64,000 nucleotides of DNA from Campylorhamphus procurvoides (GCA_013396655.1 WBMV01006288.1:1568490-1632489); one strand, 5' to 3'; positions 25,240-39,173 are shown, counted from the stretch's first letter. A program made the numbers and translations. The notes: generated from the letters alone by a model not told the origin.

Positions 25240-25692
25240 TTAATATCTTTATGGTTGGCATAGACACTGGGATCAAGTGCCTCCTCAGCAAGTTTGCCAA
25301 TGACATCAAGCTGTGTGATGTGGTTGACACACTGGAGTGAAGGGACGCTACCCAGAGAGAAGGGATGCCATCTGGAGGGAAAGGATGCCACCCCAGAGGG
25401 ACCTTGACACACATGAGAGGTTGGCCTGTGTGAACATCATGACGTTCAACAAGGCCAAGTGCAAGGTCCTGTGCTTGGTTAAGGGCATCCCCTGGTATCA
25501 ATACAGACTGGGGCGTGAACTGATTGACAGAAGCCCTGTCGAGAAAGACTCAGGGGTGCTGGTGAATGAGAGGATGGATATGAGCCAACAGTGCCACTTG
25601 CAGGCCAGAAAGCCAATTGTGTTCTGGGGTACAGCAGAAGAGGAGTGGCCAGCAGGTCACAGGGGGTGATCCTGCTACTCTACTCAGCAATA
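25240..25692 (+). mobile_element. CR1 LINE internal fragment (RT to post-RT region)
   Basis: This fragment matches the CR1 frame just after the catalytic box. It has a SKFA(N)DIKL-type stretch near 25290, [13 protein letters not shown] near 25435-25475, YRLG near 25503, a [21 protein letters not shown] block at 25530-25592, and [15 protein letters not shown] near 25645-25690. It lacks both ends and is broken by frameshifts. An expanded 21-base repeat lies at 25339-25400. There is no 3' octamer tail. Confidence 0.88.
25339..25400 (+). repeat. Three-copy ~21-bp tandem repeat inside CR1
   Basis: Three imperfect units of 20, 21 and 21 bases (GAAGGGAYGCYAYCCAGAGR-like) replace what is a single GRDAIQRD-coding block in other CR1 copies, such as the minus-strand copy at 33.9 kb. 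This looks like a local duplication after or during insertion. Confidence 0.75.
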
Positions 25693-28600
25693 GTAAATGG
25701 ATCATTCTGTCTGGTACCTCACACATTACTACAGCTATGGAGGAGGTATTTTTCTAAATGTTGGAGGAGAGAAATTTTATTTTCCTATTAAAATGACTAT
25801 CAAAAAAGAAAATTTCTGAAGAAACTGATTTTAAAAGAAAGATTTTTCAAAAAACATTTAGGCAATTTAATAAAAATATTTTAAAGATGTCAGTTCTGAT
25901 TTTGAACAAAGGGGAAGATATACTGACTTCTCACAGCTTAAGAGACCCAGATCCACTCTTGCTCTCTTTGGCCAACTAAGAGTTTAATATCTTTACAAAG
26001 TGAAGCAGTTAAAGAAAGAAAAAAAGAGAGAGAATGAAAGAGCCTAATTCACTACAGTTTATCCCCCAGGCACTTACTTAAGAAGGAGGATGCCTCTTTC
26101 AAAATCCCTTATATGTGCTCCCCATTCCCAGGCAGATTTTATCTTCTGTGTGTGCATTTGTTCTGCATTTTGTTTTCTTGCTTTTGTTAAAAATGTCAAG
26201 ACCCTTTACCAATTTTTCTCTTAAGCAGGAATTTTGTCTTCTGACTAACTTTGTTAATTTTGAAAAATGTTCTGATTTAAGTTAATACTGTCACCTTTGA
26301 GCTTGTGTAACATCAGTTTTGCCACTACTGTAGAACGTAAAGTGCTGTGTAGAATTGCATGCGACAGTTTTCTGCAGCAGGCAGCAAAGGCTCATGGCAG
26401 GATGTCAGGGCAGGAACAAATGAAGGGGAAATGAGCCAATGTGAGTCCTGGAAGGGAGCATAATGCTGCTAAGGGAAACAGAGGAGAAACATTGCTGCTG
26501 GGAAGAAAGGAAGGATGAAGGATAAATGTTGTTGTTGGGATGGAAGGAAGGGAAGAAGGGAAAAAGAAGGGTTTAGTTTCCCAGGAGAGAAAAATGTTCA
26601 AAACCAAAAACCAAATAAGGATTCCTGCCTGAGTCAGGTAAATGAAAGGTTATGAGAGCTTTATCTGGGATTTTCATTTAATGCATTAGAAAACTTAGAC
26701 TGTTTACGCAGTTTGTATCCTTATTTTACCCAGTTTCAAAATAACCCAAAATCTGAAATGGTTTGATTCTTGTGTTTGAAGTCAAAATTCCCTTTGATTT
26801 TTGGAGTTATTTGACCTGAGTCCATTTATTCTAAAGCAAACCCTACTAATATGTTCAATTTAACCCTTTTTTTAAACCACAGACAAACGTGCAGTGGAAA
26901 CTACTTAACCTGTCTGTAGCTCTACATGATGCAAAGTGTAGCAGAATGAAACTCCAGATGTCTCATACAGTTTAGTTATAAACTGTGGTATGATTCAAAT
27001 GCCAGTTGGTAAGCTAAATGTATGGTAGAAGAAAACAAATTGCTGGCGTCTTACATTTCCAAAAAAGACTGTTTCCAAAATGTTGCAGGAAACACCTACT
27101 CAAAACTGAATTCACTTTGTTACTTTTACTTCCTTATACTTCTGGGAAATGTACCTTTTGCTGAGTCAGCTGACTGGAATTTCTGGGCTATAAGGTGACT
27201 CTTTCAATGAAAAAGGAAAAAGTTTCTCAGAAGAATGATATAAGCAGAAGGTGAGAGCACACCGTTGTATTATGCGACCTGCCTACACATGCTGGTTTTA
27301 AAAAAAAACACATGTAATAAATTAAAACTTTTCTGCCCAATATCCCAGTCATTAATGAATTGCATTCATGTCTAATTCATTATGACTACTTCAACCAGGT
27401 TGGAATAGTATTGCTTTGAAAAAGATCTTGCAACTCATAGAGAAGAAAAGCAAAACCAAACCAAACAAAACAAAAACACAAAAAAACCCCAGCCATTGGG
27501 AAAGTTCTTAAGTCTTAAACCGGTGCCCTTGTTCTTGTAAATGGCTATTCCAAATTCTCCATATTATTGAGTTTGCTATTTACTGTGAATCCCTACACAA
27601 ATTGAAGGCTTGTAAGCAGAAAACTGCTTTGGTTTTTTAACTATCCATAAGGGATAGTCCCAGATCCTCACAATTTGGGAAGTTTGGCATTTATTGGAAC
27701 AAAAAAAAAAAAAAAGAAATCCTTGCCCAGGCAAAGAGAAATAAATTTTAAAAATGCCATTGTTTTGATCCTAATGGATGGATACATCAGAAACCTCTGA
27801 TGAAAATATTTGTTGATTGTTTCGTAAAATGTAAAAAATCTGGGAGGAAAGTGGTGAAAGTTCCATGTAGGATGGTCCCCTGATAATGGATAGGACAAAG
27901 CTGCATGGATAATATCATTATGCAAAGGGACATATATTTTACATGACAAGATACTAGTCAATCTATATATATGTTTGTCTATATAGGTATGTATATATCT
28001 ATGTGTCTATATATACATTTGTGTGTGTATAGGGAGAGAGGAGATAGAATCTCCACAAAGCAATTATTTTCTGGTCACCTTTAGTGCCTCAAACTGCTTG
28101 CCTGTTCTTTTGCTGTGTACTCTGGGAGAATGGGGCTTGTGTGAACTCCCAGCACTAGAAGGACCAGGCACAACAAACTTTTCTAGGTGATGCCAAGGAG
28201 AATAGCCATCTGTGAGCTTGTCTTGAGCAGGTAAAACAGGATCCTGCACAAAGAGCATGTGAGAGGACTCCCCAGAGTATGAACAGCGTCTGGAGGGTTC
28301 CTTTTAGATTACTCAGATCAGGTGGTGCTGATTTGGATGGCACTTGGGGCATTCAGTCCAGCTGAGCCTCTAGACTGCCTGGTTAGTTGTACCACTTCTT
28401 TATACCCTTCATCGGTTGTTTGCCGGGTGTGTTTGCTGCAGTCTAGCAGGTAGACCAGGAGTACTGCTCTGCAGACACTGCCATACACTATCTGTGTTAT
28501 ACTGATGGCCAAAGGCTTTGGGGATAATCAGTGTGCAAAAGTCTCGCAAGCACAGGGACAGGCTGTGCCTCATGGAGCTTGTAATCTAAACAGAAGCCAA

Positions 28601-31600
28601 ATACAACAGAGAGTGTAGAATATAGCTTATTATAGGGAAAGACTGCTGGAGAAGGAGGTGAGAGGTGCACACAGAGCTGAGTGAAAACCTAACAACATGT
28701 ACTGCAATATTTGTCTTACTTTCTTCCTACTTATTTAAGGATCAGGTCCCACCTTTGAATTATGAAGACTTAACAGCCGCTTTTGGTAAAAATTGAACAC
28801 TTCCTCTTTACTGGCCTGCCCACTATCTACAGGCAGTTTGGGTCAGAATAGTGACTTGAGTTGTTGCTGTGCTCCATGTGTTTGGGTAGGGAGACCACAT
28901 CATCCTTCTGGAAGGGAATCTGCTGTCCTTCTTTCATAACCCATGACACTTCAGAGCAGCAGCCCTTCAGTCAGTAAAACAGCTGACAGGAAATCTTAGA
29001 GCCATGGCAAAGGCACAGACCACCTCCAGACTACACCTGCAGTGTAGTCCCTTCTGCCAATGCAGAAACACTGCAGGAGGAAAAGAACCTATTGCCAGTT
29101 CTGCCTCTGGGCATGCACGTGTAAATCCTGTTAATGTTAAAAAGACCTGAACCTCTGATCAAAATTCACTCACTTTTTTTGGTGGAGTTTAACTGTAATC
29201 TCACTTTACAGGTGGGAAAAATGGATTTCTGCATTTTGACAGCTACATTCTCTGCAAATTAGCCATAGTCTGAAGCATGTCTTTGTCTGCAACAGTATCA
29301 CCACTGGCATACCTTACTGTGCAAAGCTCAGTACTAATGAATCTGCAAACCTGGATGATCAGATTTGTTTGCAGGTATCACACAAACCAGCCCAACCTTG
29401 TTGAATCAAGTTGAGGAGTTAACGTGTAGGGGAGTCAAATATAGCACAGCAGCAAAAGTAACTCAAATCCACCCTTTCAGGGAGGGTCAAGAGTCCTTAA
29501 GTATTTTGGTGAAGTTTTATATAGTAGATTTGCCACAATCTTTGAATGCTTTGGACTTGCTTATCATCAGACTGAAGATACATACTTCATCAGGCAATTT
29601 AGCTCCTTGTGTTGCTCTGGTCTGTATTCCATTTGTCCCCATTTTCCAATATGTAACTCCTTAGTGGGGTGTTGGGCCATGACAGGGTCCCTCAGTGCAG
29701 TTCATTAGCTTTACTTTTAAGTAAATGAGGTGTCACCACCGTGGTGATCACTGGCAGTTACAGCTTCATCTGTATGAACAGAACCTGCAGAGCACAAATT
29801 CAGAGTTGCTGTGGTGCTCTCATCCTCTGCTTTCCTGCTGCGGCTGAGCCTACCTACCTCAGGGCTGTCACAGTACTGGGGTGCCCTTTCCTCCCGCTGT
29901 CCCTGCTCAGGCCCACCAGCCGAGGGGACAAGCTGGTTGAGCCACCTGCCTGCCACCTACTGGGTTTGTGAGTCAGCACCCAAGAACTGTGCTGCAGGGC
30001 CTGATTCTTTAGTAGCCACCCACTCACCCAGAGTCACCCCAGTTACAGAGGGCTGGCAAAGGACAGCTCTTGTCTCCACTTCAAAGTGCCCTGTTTCTTT
30101 ACAGCTGTGTATAAGTCAGACAAGTCTTCTCAGCTTGATGCCTGAAGTATGCTGAATGCAAGGAATGAAAAACCTTTAGATAGGGTAGGGGAAACTCAGC
30201 TGCATGGAACACTGAGAGGGAGTTTTAAAAAACCATGAGTGACAAGAGAGCAAGGCTGATGTGTAATTTTAAAGAAAAGTGGAGGTTTTAACTAAATGGC
30301 ATTTTCCTCAGGTTTTGGGGTGGGTTTTTTTGTTTTAATTTTAACTTTATGTTGATTAGCATTGCAAATAACTTCAGGTGTACTTTTGCTGTTGATTTGG
30401 TTACTGAGGGGGAATTTGTTTTGAAAGCAAAGCTCTATTTGCTGATAAGATTTCCTGGGCTTCAAATATGACTTTTCTTTTTTCTTTTCTTTTTTTTATT
30501 TTCTTATTGTAACGTTGAAAACAGTGGAATTTAGGCATCTAATAGATTTTTTTACCCCCTCCTTTCTATGAAAAACAGACTATCAAACACTGGCTATTCT
30601 TAAAAAATAAATTTTAGGGTCCTCATAATGAATGTGGTAAAATTCTCCTAAAATTATTTTGTTTTCTGCCTGAGAAAATACTGCGAATATTATATAGCTA
30701 TGAGAATTTTTAAAGATGTTTTCCCTTGCAAGGATGAGATGCTAATTTCAGGAAGCTCTCAATCAGTAGGAAAGGCTGTTCTTTTGCTAGATTGTCAGTA
30801 CAAAATGTTCAGGTAACTCTGAGTAACTCAATTGATCTTGTTCTAGCATGTACTCAGGGCCCCAGTGGAAAACCTGGCAAAGATTTTCTGGAGGTGTCTG
30901 TGCTCTGGCTATTTCAAGGTCTTTATTAAATTGGGTGTATTTAACTCTTCTCTTTGTGTTTTCACTATTCACACTGAAAACAAGACAAGTATGTTTGGAA
31001 GTCTATCAATGACCCTGAAGTGCTAAGATGCTTCTCTTAATTTTTTTCTTGGTGACTGTACACTCTCAGAGACCAGCTGACAAGATAAAAGCCATGTGAC
31101 TGATATTACTCAATATGCTGATACTTCCATACTAGAGACTCAGATGTAAAAATAGAGGGTTTTCTTCTTAGCTGTCTTCTAGTTTCTTAAGAAAGTATGT
31201 ACAGTTGTTTAAGATAAAAGCATACTTCTGTCTTAGGAGATGGCATCTGTAAGATTACACTCAGCATATAAAACAAACATTCTAATGCCAAACTACTTGA
31301 ACAATTTTGGCTTTATGGTTATTTATTACTATTACACTAAGACTGCTGTTTAAGATACTGAGTAATGGAAAATGAATAGCTAAAAGCATAACATATATTT
31401 CAGCCTTTGTACTTTTTGTTATATGATTCTAATTACAATCCCAGTTCTAAGATTTTCTTTACTTTTATTGGCATCTTATAAGTAATGTTCCTACTGCATT
31501 TTTTTTTATTTGGATATGGATGTTAAGAAGAACCTGATAGTGTAGCTTAAAGGTCATCCAAACCTTTCCTTCTTTATAATATAAGATTTAAATGTTTAGC

Positions 31601-32200
31601 CTTTGCCATGCAATCAGAGCAGAGACAGATTATCAGCATAAGGTACACACCCACACACACTCTCACCTCCTGCCCAACAAAGTTTACAATCAAAATAATA
31701 CAGAGAGAAAAATATCAGCATGTAGAGAAAAGAATTGCCCCTGGTTTCTCCCTACTATTTTGTAGATAATTTCTCAGCTGAAAACAAAGTTAACTGCTTG
31801 TACTTTCTGGTTATTTTTGTGTGATGAAAGAAACTGTGCCCAGGGTTTGATTACAGACATGAAATCTCTTCTGGACAGGAGAAATCCTTACTCTTCAGTA
31901 GCCCGTACACTGGATAGTATCTGGCAGGTGAAACACCCTGCATTTTTGATACATTGGGTACTTTGAAATAAAGTATTTTTCTGTAAACTCGACAGCTATG
32001 CAAAACCTGATAAGTTACAAAATCACATTAACAATAATTATTTTCTCCTCCATGTTCCTTGAACAATAATAACATCAGCTGTTTTGCCACTGAATGAGAA
32101 ACATATTAAAAATTCAATTAGTGGTTTCCAAGAAGCAACATGCCACACTGATTTTAAATAATAAGAGCTTTTCATATGAAAGAGAAGTGAAAAAACTTAC
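25693..32200. other. Intronic/intergenic DNA, simple repeats only
   Basis: No gene or transposon recognised. It contains purine-rich stretches (25998-26045 and 26440-26590), A-rich runs near 27440-27490 and 27699-27717, and a TA-rich repeat at 27963-28033. A somewhat GC-richer interval at about 29750-30100 has overlapping short frames on both strands but no signature I recognise. Confidence 0.5.
27963..28050. repeat. TA/TG-rich simple repeat
   Basis: Degenerate TATATG/TCTATA units pass into TGTGTGTGTATAG and then a short GAGAG run. An ordinary microsatellite-type tract. Confidence 0.85.
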
Positions 32201-32335
32201 CTTGACTGCAAATTCACTACTAAGCAGGTAGAAATAAGTGAAGTGCAACACGTCTCTGGGAACAGCCAAGCTCCTTCTGTAGTATGAATGAGTCTAACTT
32301 CTGGTTTTACTGCCCCTCCCTAAACATAGCAGACT
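32201..32335 (-). other. Candidate 5' untranslated exon (minus strand)
   Basis: On the minus strand a strong donor (CAAG followed by GTAAGT) ends an interval at 32201. Upstream of it are a TTTAAAATAC box (about 32384-32393), a TGATGTCA element resembling a CRE/AP-1 site (about 32351-32358), and a GGGAGGGGC motif (about 32311-32319). Spliced to the acceptor at 10780, it would place an in-frame TGA five codons before the ATG at 10777, so the receptor would start there. A donor of this quality occurs by chance every ten or so kilobases per strand, and the 5' limit given is arbitrary. This is a hypothesis for a BDKRB2 leader exon, not a call. Confidence 0.25.
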
Positions 32336-33629
32336 CATCCCTCTCTTGCTGACATCATAATCCTGGACTTTTCTCTCATGCTGTATTTTAAAAGCCATGT
32401 TAAATCTACTGTATGAGACCACTGATATTTTAGCATGGATGATAAACAACACAAATGCAGCTAAAATACTGGTGTGCCCCAGTATGTGTATAAAATGGTC
32501 ATCTGTTTGCACAACAGCTTCCAGAATTGTGCACGAACATGTACGCACAAACACACAGTTCTTATCCTGACGGTGACGAATGGCATGTGCATTTTTTGTT
32601 TTATTGGTGTTAGACACAATCAAGAGCTAAACAAGTCAGCTTTCTGGAGGACTTGGATCTTTAAAACAGAAAACATCAACTCTCTCATCTACAGTCTAAG
32701 ATACTTTTTTCCCATGAGAAAAAATTCACTGTTTGTATTTCTGCAAGACACTGCTCCTCCTCACCCAAAATTGCTGACTACTTGATCTGCTGAGATCTAG
32801 TACAGAATCCAAATAGCGCTTAAAGATTTAAATTGGACCAAAGTTTCTTCAAGTTTACAGATGAAACCTCTATATAAATCAGAATTACAGCCAAAGAGTG
32901 GAGAGGAGCCTTTTTCTTACTACTTTGACTTTTTTTCTGGATTTCAGGTAGTTAACAGAGAACTAATTTTAGACAGTTAGAGGCATAGCTGTTTTTCCTC
33001 TAATACTTGCGCAATTTAACTGAAATCTAAAATGACAACCATGATTTCTCACAAAGGACACATGTTCATTCAGAGAAGTGAACAGAGAAAAGAATGGTCC
33101 ACTCTCTTCTGTTTGCTACAAAATGCTAATTCTGCAAGTAAATGATTAATGAAAAATGCCAGTCTGTACTGTGACCAGTGGTATCTACCAGGGAAAATAT
33201 TTAGCTTCCACTCTCCACTGGTTCATCATTTACAGTTCTAGTGCAATACACTCACTTGGTGTGAGTGCTTTGCTTTTCAGTCATTTTCCTTTTCTTTCTC
33301 TGAATGTGTCATAATAGGTGCTTGGAACATTTTCTTTCTTTACTGCGACTAGTTGAGTCTTGCTCTACTATCTGCAGTACCTTCGCCTCCTCTGCCTCTG
33401 CTTTCTCTGCACCAGTTCCAGTTTGATTGTGCAATCTTGATACTCACAGTCTCAAAGATCTTCATTCTGCATTTTTCTTTAAGTTCTTTTTTTAACTCCT
33501 TCTGTACCTGAATAAATACTTTAGGACTATCTCTAGATTTTGCTTTTTTTGGTTGGTCATGGATTTAGTATTAAGCATTAACATAATTTTGCAGAATTCT
33601 GCTTTTAAGACACATTTTATGTGTTCATA
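32336..33629. other. Non-coding stretch, minor CpG cluster
   Basis: No gene recognised. A small group of CpGs at about 32531-32581 includes two TGACG motifs, upstream of the candidate leader exon on the minus strand. The rest is plain AT-rich DNA. Confidence 0.4.
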
Positions 33630-35040
33630 GGAGGGACTCTGCTGGCTCATTTGTAGTGATGTAAAAAGAAACCCAGCTGTAGCCCTGTCTACTCAGCTGC
33701 CCCTGAGGAATGCGGATAACTTCTGGAAGAGCAGATTGCCATTGACCAGCACCCCCGGGGCCCTTTCTGCAGCACTTCACCCTGTCATTCCCAGTCTGTA
33801 GACACAACTAGGGTTGCCCCAACCCAGGTGAAGAATCCAGCACTTGCCCTTGTTGAACTTCATATGACTGATGATTGCCCAGCCCTCTATTTTGTGGAGA
33901 TCTCTCTGCAGGGGATCTCTGCCCTCCAGTGAGTCAAATGGCCCCTCCCAATTTAGTGTCCTCATCAAACTTACCCTTTCAAATCCTGTGTCCAAATCAT
34001 GAATGAAGATGTTGAAGAGAACTGGGCAGAGAATGGAGCCCTGAGGAACCCCACTAGTCACTGGATCCTATCCTGAGGTTATCACATTCACTATAACTCT
34101 TTGTGCCCAACCTGTGAGCCAGTTGCTCACCCACTACATTACATAGTAATCCAGCTGTGAGCTGGACATTTTGTCCAGAAGGATACTGTAAGTGACAGTG
34201 TCAAAAGCTTTGCTGAAGACCAAAAAAATTACATCTACTGGATTTTCTAGATCAGCTAAGTGGGTTACTCTGTTGTAGAAGGAAATCAGGTTCTGCAAGA
34301 ACCCCCCTCATGAAGCAGTGCTGGCTGTGACCAAGGACTGCAATGTCCTCCAGGTGTTTTCCAATGCTTCCCAGAATAATATTTTCCACGATTTTACTGG
34401 TCATTGAAGTGAGACTGACAGGACTGTAGTTTCTGGGGTCCTCCTTCTTGGCCTTCTTGAAAACAGGGACAATGTTCACAAGCTTCCAATCAGCTGGGAC
34501 CTTTCTGGATTCCCGAGAGGCTCAAACATCATTGAGAGAGATTTTGTAATGTCATCAGCTAGGTCTTTGAGGTTTATTGTAAGAATTCCATCAGGCCCCG
34601 TGGATCTGTAGGGATCCAGCTGGAGCAGCAGATCCTGCACAAGTTGAGGGACAGCTGGGAGCTGATTGTTCTTGCAGCCATGGTTCTCCAGCTCTGAGCA
34701 CTGAGTTCCCCTTGGTCCTTCATCTGCATTGAAGACAGAGGTAAAGAATGAATAAAACATGTCTGCCTTGCCTCTGTCCCTGTTTGCGAGGTGACCATCC
34801 TTGTCCTATAACAGGCTGCTGTTGTTTCTCCTATATTTCTATTACATATTTGAAAAGCCTTTTCATTGTCCCCACACTTCTGGCCAGCTTCAACTCCAAT
34901 TAAGCTTTGGCTGCATGAATTTTCTCACTACCATGGCAAGCAGCATCTCTGATTCACCTGTCACCTGACCTTGCTTCCACTGGGCATATGCTCTGAACTG
35001 GACTGCAGGAGAGCATTTGTGCTCAGTCAGTGTTTGTCTA
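33630..35040 (-). mobile_element. CR1 LINE, internal reverse-transcriptase fragment
   Basis: A minus-strand CR1 copy. From high to low coordinates it shows a pre-RT segment with FYSFFTSVFN (34750-34720), GPDGI near 34590, NIVPVFKKAKKEDPRNYSPV (34476-34410), a PQGSILCPVLFNIFIHDLD block near 34040, LEGRDPLQRDL near 33910 and FNKGKCWILHLG near 33850. Multiple frameshifts and stops make it inactive. The FADDTKL catalytic segment is disrupted (the corresponding region near 33980 reads SLMRTLNWEGP). No CR1 3' octamer end is present, and the left limit is uncertain because the homology fades after about 33720. Confidence 0.92.
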
Positions 35041-38000
35041 GGAAACTGAAAGAGAATGTACCTGAATATTGGATTCTCTTAACTCAAAACAATTAACAGT
35101 GAGTAAAGGGTAAATGTAACGGGAGAACTGGTTGCCTGGATAGTTGTTCAGGACAGCATTTTCTGGAAGAGAAAAATCTTATCGTGCGATTTTATTGATT
35201 ACTGATCTTTTCCAAGTGTGTTTTGATCTTTTCTGCTGTAGTGGAAATTTGTGGTTGAGTTTGCATTCCAGATTTGGAAGAAAGCAGCAGTCCTTGGCTT
35301 TTTGACAGCGACTTAAAACTTTGAGTTGTTGGGGTGTGAGCAGGAGCCCCTTTGTGAACAGGTGACTTGCACTGTTGACCACAGAAGAGAAAGAAGCTAC
35401 ACTCAAATGAAGTGCAACTCTTAAAACCCCTCTGTAGGTAAGTACATGCAGATCAGTCTCCTAGAAGAAGCTTTTCTTTCAGCTGAGTCTGTGTATCTAC
35501 TTCCCCTACAAACTCAGTGTTTTACCAAAACTCACTGATTAAAATCAGCGACTGAAAATATTTGGGTACTTTCTCTAAATAAGATGCTGATTCATTTCCT
35601 TCTTCTTGCCTTGAACTAATCTGATCGTCCTAAATAAATTTTATTTGGACAGTTTTACTATCAGTTTTGAGGGGTTTGTAACATCACTGAGCCTTATCTG
35701 CTTGGCGTTTTTTCTGGTTTAAGCAATCATCCATTTTGGTCAGTTACATTTTTCTAGAATGAGAAGAGCTTCTTTGTCTTCTGTGTGTTTCTGAGCATTC
35801 AATGCCAAATGCGTTGCATTTATTTTAAAACCCCTTTTCACGAATTCGTAAAGACTCATTCTTTCCTTTCTACAATTTAAGAATTTTGGTACTTTCTTTT
35901 TCTTACTCTAAGGAGGGGCTGAGTTAATCAGGATCTAGAAGGTGTATGAACTACTGAAGGGTTCAGCTCTGAAAGGCCTCTAAGGAGACAAAAGTTGACT
36001 GGAGGTACAGAGAATATCAAAAGAGAAGTAAAGACAAAGCTGATGGAAATATTTGCAGCTTATTTACCAGGGGAAAACTCAGTTTTCAGTTTGAAAAATG
36101 AATCCCTATGCATGGTATTGTAGAGGTACATAATCAGAGTCAAGCTTCTTCAGTTCTGTGCAAGCATTCATCTTTGAAAGGAGTGATGTGGATCTCAAGC
36201 TACACCTTTGCAAACCTATACGGAAAACCAGAGGGAGCAGTGAATGCTGTGGTGCTCTTTTAGCAGTAAAACTATCCTCATATGAGTAGCCAGTAGTTGA
36301 ATTTGTGCTGGATGAGGTGAAGGAAATTACAGTAAAATGAACAGAGAAGGCAAAGAACCCTGCTTTTCTGAGTCTTTGATAGGTCTGTTCAAGCTATATC
36401 AGGAAATGTGCTGTTGGGATGAGAATACCCATCTCTAAGATGCGGAAATAGTGATTTTTATCTGCACATCCAGAAGTATTGGAGGGAATGTTATGTGATT
36501 GTAACACTTGGCCCTGCTCTTTCTTTAGCATTAATCACAGCTTGGCTGCACCTCCAAGGAGGGGTGATTGCCTTCCCAAGCAGCTGGCAGTCTAATGTTA
36601 CATACACTTGTTCCTGATGGTAGTGCCAGGCATTTCTCTGCTCCTGACTCATAACTCTCTAGCTCTTCACCAAATTTACAAACAATCAGAATCAGAATTG
36701 CATCTCCTTCCTCCTTGCCAAACAGTTCTATCCCACCAAGCTTCTCCCAACGGTGCCACTGCGTGTTAACCCATGGGATTGGCTCTGACATACAGTGCCA
36801 CAGAGTGTTATGGCTTAGGTTATTCCTTTCCTGCTGTTTTGTGTCAAATGTTTTTCCTTCTTTCCTTTGTAGACATTAGATGGGATTAATTGCACTACTT
36901 AGTACCAGAAAAAAGATTAAAAAACACCTAAAACAAAAACAAACAAAAAGACCAACAAAAAATCCCCAAACTGAAAGACTGGATTGTACACCAATCTTCA
37001 TAGTTCTGAAATTCTGTAAACAACGTTACAGATGTACCTAAAATTAAGTTCCCTCATTCAGGAAGGAAACTTGCTGCTTCTTCACTTTAAAATCAGACTC
37101 TTTTTCATTCTGAATGGAAGTGCTAATTGATGAGTTCCTCTGCATTCTGAGAGAACTTTACAAAGGATGCATGCTGTCTATATCCAACCCTGCCAGAGTA
37201 GAAGTTATGTTGTACAAGCTAAGCAAACACACTATTTCTAAAATATCCTTTGGATTGAACATGCCCAAATTAACTGTTGTAATTCAACACGATGTCACTT
37301 TCAGCTAGAGATTAAGGAGACTTTTATTTTCCATGTGTCTCCTCAGTTGCACTGGACTTTGTTAAAATGGCCAGTGCACGCTGTTCTCTTTCTGAGCTCC
37401 TCAGGCAAAATTTTACCAGTTCAATGTTTTAGGTATTATGTGTTAGTCCATTATGTTCTACTAAGAGAGACATAATGCAGACACAGGAGTAACGGTGTCA
37501 TTGGTGCATGAGTGTGAAGTGCAGGAATAATCACTTAAGACAGCTGATAAGTACTGTGCCTGTGAGAATGGCTGGGGTAATAGCAGTATAATGAGTACCA
37601 AAATATGAGGGTAGGGAGGCCAGCTGTGCCATTTGCCCTTTACTAGCAGAAGGAGTAGCAGTGAAGCAGTGTAGCACGGTAGGGACTGTCAGAATTTGGC
37701 AATTTGGTAAGGGAAGAATAAGAGAGCTGTGTTCCCCATGATTCTTTGTAGCCTGCTTTCCCTGTGTATGGTGATGGATAGATGGATGAAAAAGTCTTGT
37801 TCTCATACACCTCAATGGCAGTGTTGAGCATTTTCTGCACATACTCAAATAACCCATGTTTTCTGTGAAAGTTGGCCAAAACAAAGACTGCTTTGATTGC
37901 AGTTGGGATGCTGTGATGATTGGTCTGTTTATATTTTATTTATTGTTTTTATTTTAAATAGCTAATGGATTCTCAGTCAAAAGCAGCCATATACCTCAGG

Positions 38001-39173
38001 GAACAATCCGTTCTGTTTTTGTCTGGGTCTTGTATTGTTTATATGAAAACTCTACTGACTTCCCAGATTTGGTGAACTGCAGCCTAGTAAGATAATGCAG
38101 ATGCCCAAGGCAGTCTCTATAGACATTTAAGTCCATACATGCTCGAGTCAATGGAAATTAAGGTTTGGGTAAAAATATTCTAACACAAGTTTATCTGTAC
38201 TTTGAAGGTAGTAGCTGTGTTTGTAGTGTACACACTAAAATAGCCAGTAACTTGGTTTTGCAACTTTCTACAGGTACCTTTATTCTGATGGTTTTTGTTT
38301 AGCTCTCACCAGCACATATGTACTTTGTTCTTATGGTATTGTTTTGGTGACAGGGGGACACTGTAATGCTGATCAATACAATCTACTGAACTTCTTTGCA
38401 GTGTCACACACTGATCCATCAGGTAATGAAAAGACGCAGCTCCTCTTGCCTCTTTCTTATGAGTTGCATTTAAATGACACAGTCTCAGGCTGAAATTTTA
38501 AGATCTACTACAGTTCCAGACAAGCTGACTACACCTGGGAGTCATCAGTGTTAGCCTCTGAATGTATTTCTTCAGTCTTTTATAAGTGTGAACTACTTAA
38601 ATTTCTATTTCAGTATTACTTTAAAGAGCATGGTACCTCTCATCAGAAAAAGGATAACTCTAAACCCTGTCAACTTCCTTTTTTAAAAGGAGACACTGTT
38701 TTCTGCATGGAGAGAAATTACAAAACCAAATGTGCCGTTGGGATTCTCCCCTATGCTTTTCCCATGAGGTGCTGTGTGCTGTTTGTGTTTGGTTTATCCA
38801 AACACCTACCTAGTATTAGTACAAACCATGAATTACAGGGAAAGGGAAGGGTCTGACTTTTATAACTTTCTAAGAAGTTTGCATAGTAGAGTATTTTGAA
38901 GTAGATCCAAAGGTGTTTTCCTGCAAGTATGTTAATTTCTGATTAGTGCTGAAATCCAGTGTGGAAAACAAAACCTTTGATTGGGCACTTGTTGAGCCAA
39001 AAAAAGAGAAAGGGAAGTTTGCTCTTGGCAGCAGAGTGGTAATGAATGGCTCAAGGGCTTGAACCACAAGCTGAGCCAGGCATTGTATACAGGAAACTGT
39101 TGCCTTAAGGAAGGGGGAAAAAAACGTTTCCAAGACAACTTTATATGGGTAAAGCAGAGAAGAGTTCTTTACT
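35041..39173. other. Intergenic DNA, no gene seen
   Basis: No gene or transposon recognised. Overlapping minus-strand frames at 37531-37884 (117 codons) and 37643-37879 (78 codons) match no family I know. An A-rich run lies at about 36925-36965. Confidence 0.5.

Noticed and set aside
29750..30155. Overlapping GC-richer frames on both strands
   Set aside because: No recognisable domain and few CpGs; the openness on several frames at once reflects base composition.
37531..37884. 117-codon minus-strand frame and an overlapping 78-codon frame
   Set aside because: Two overlapping frames of similar openness, no family resemblance, and no poly-A tail or other sign of a processed pseudogene.
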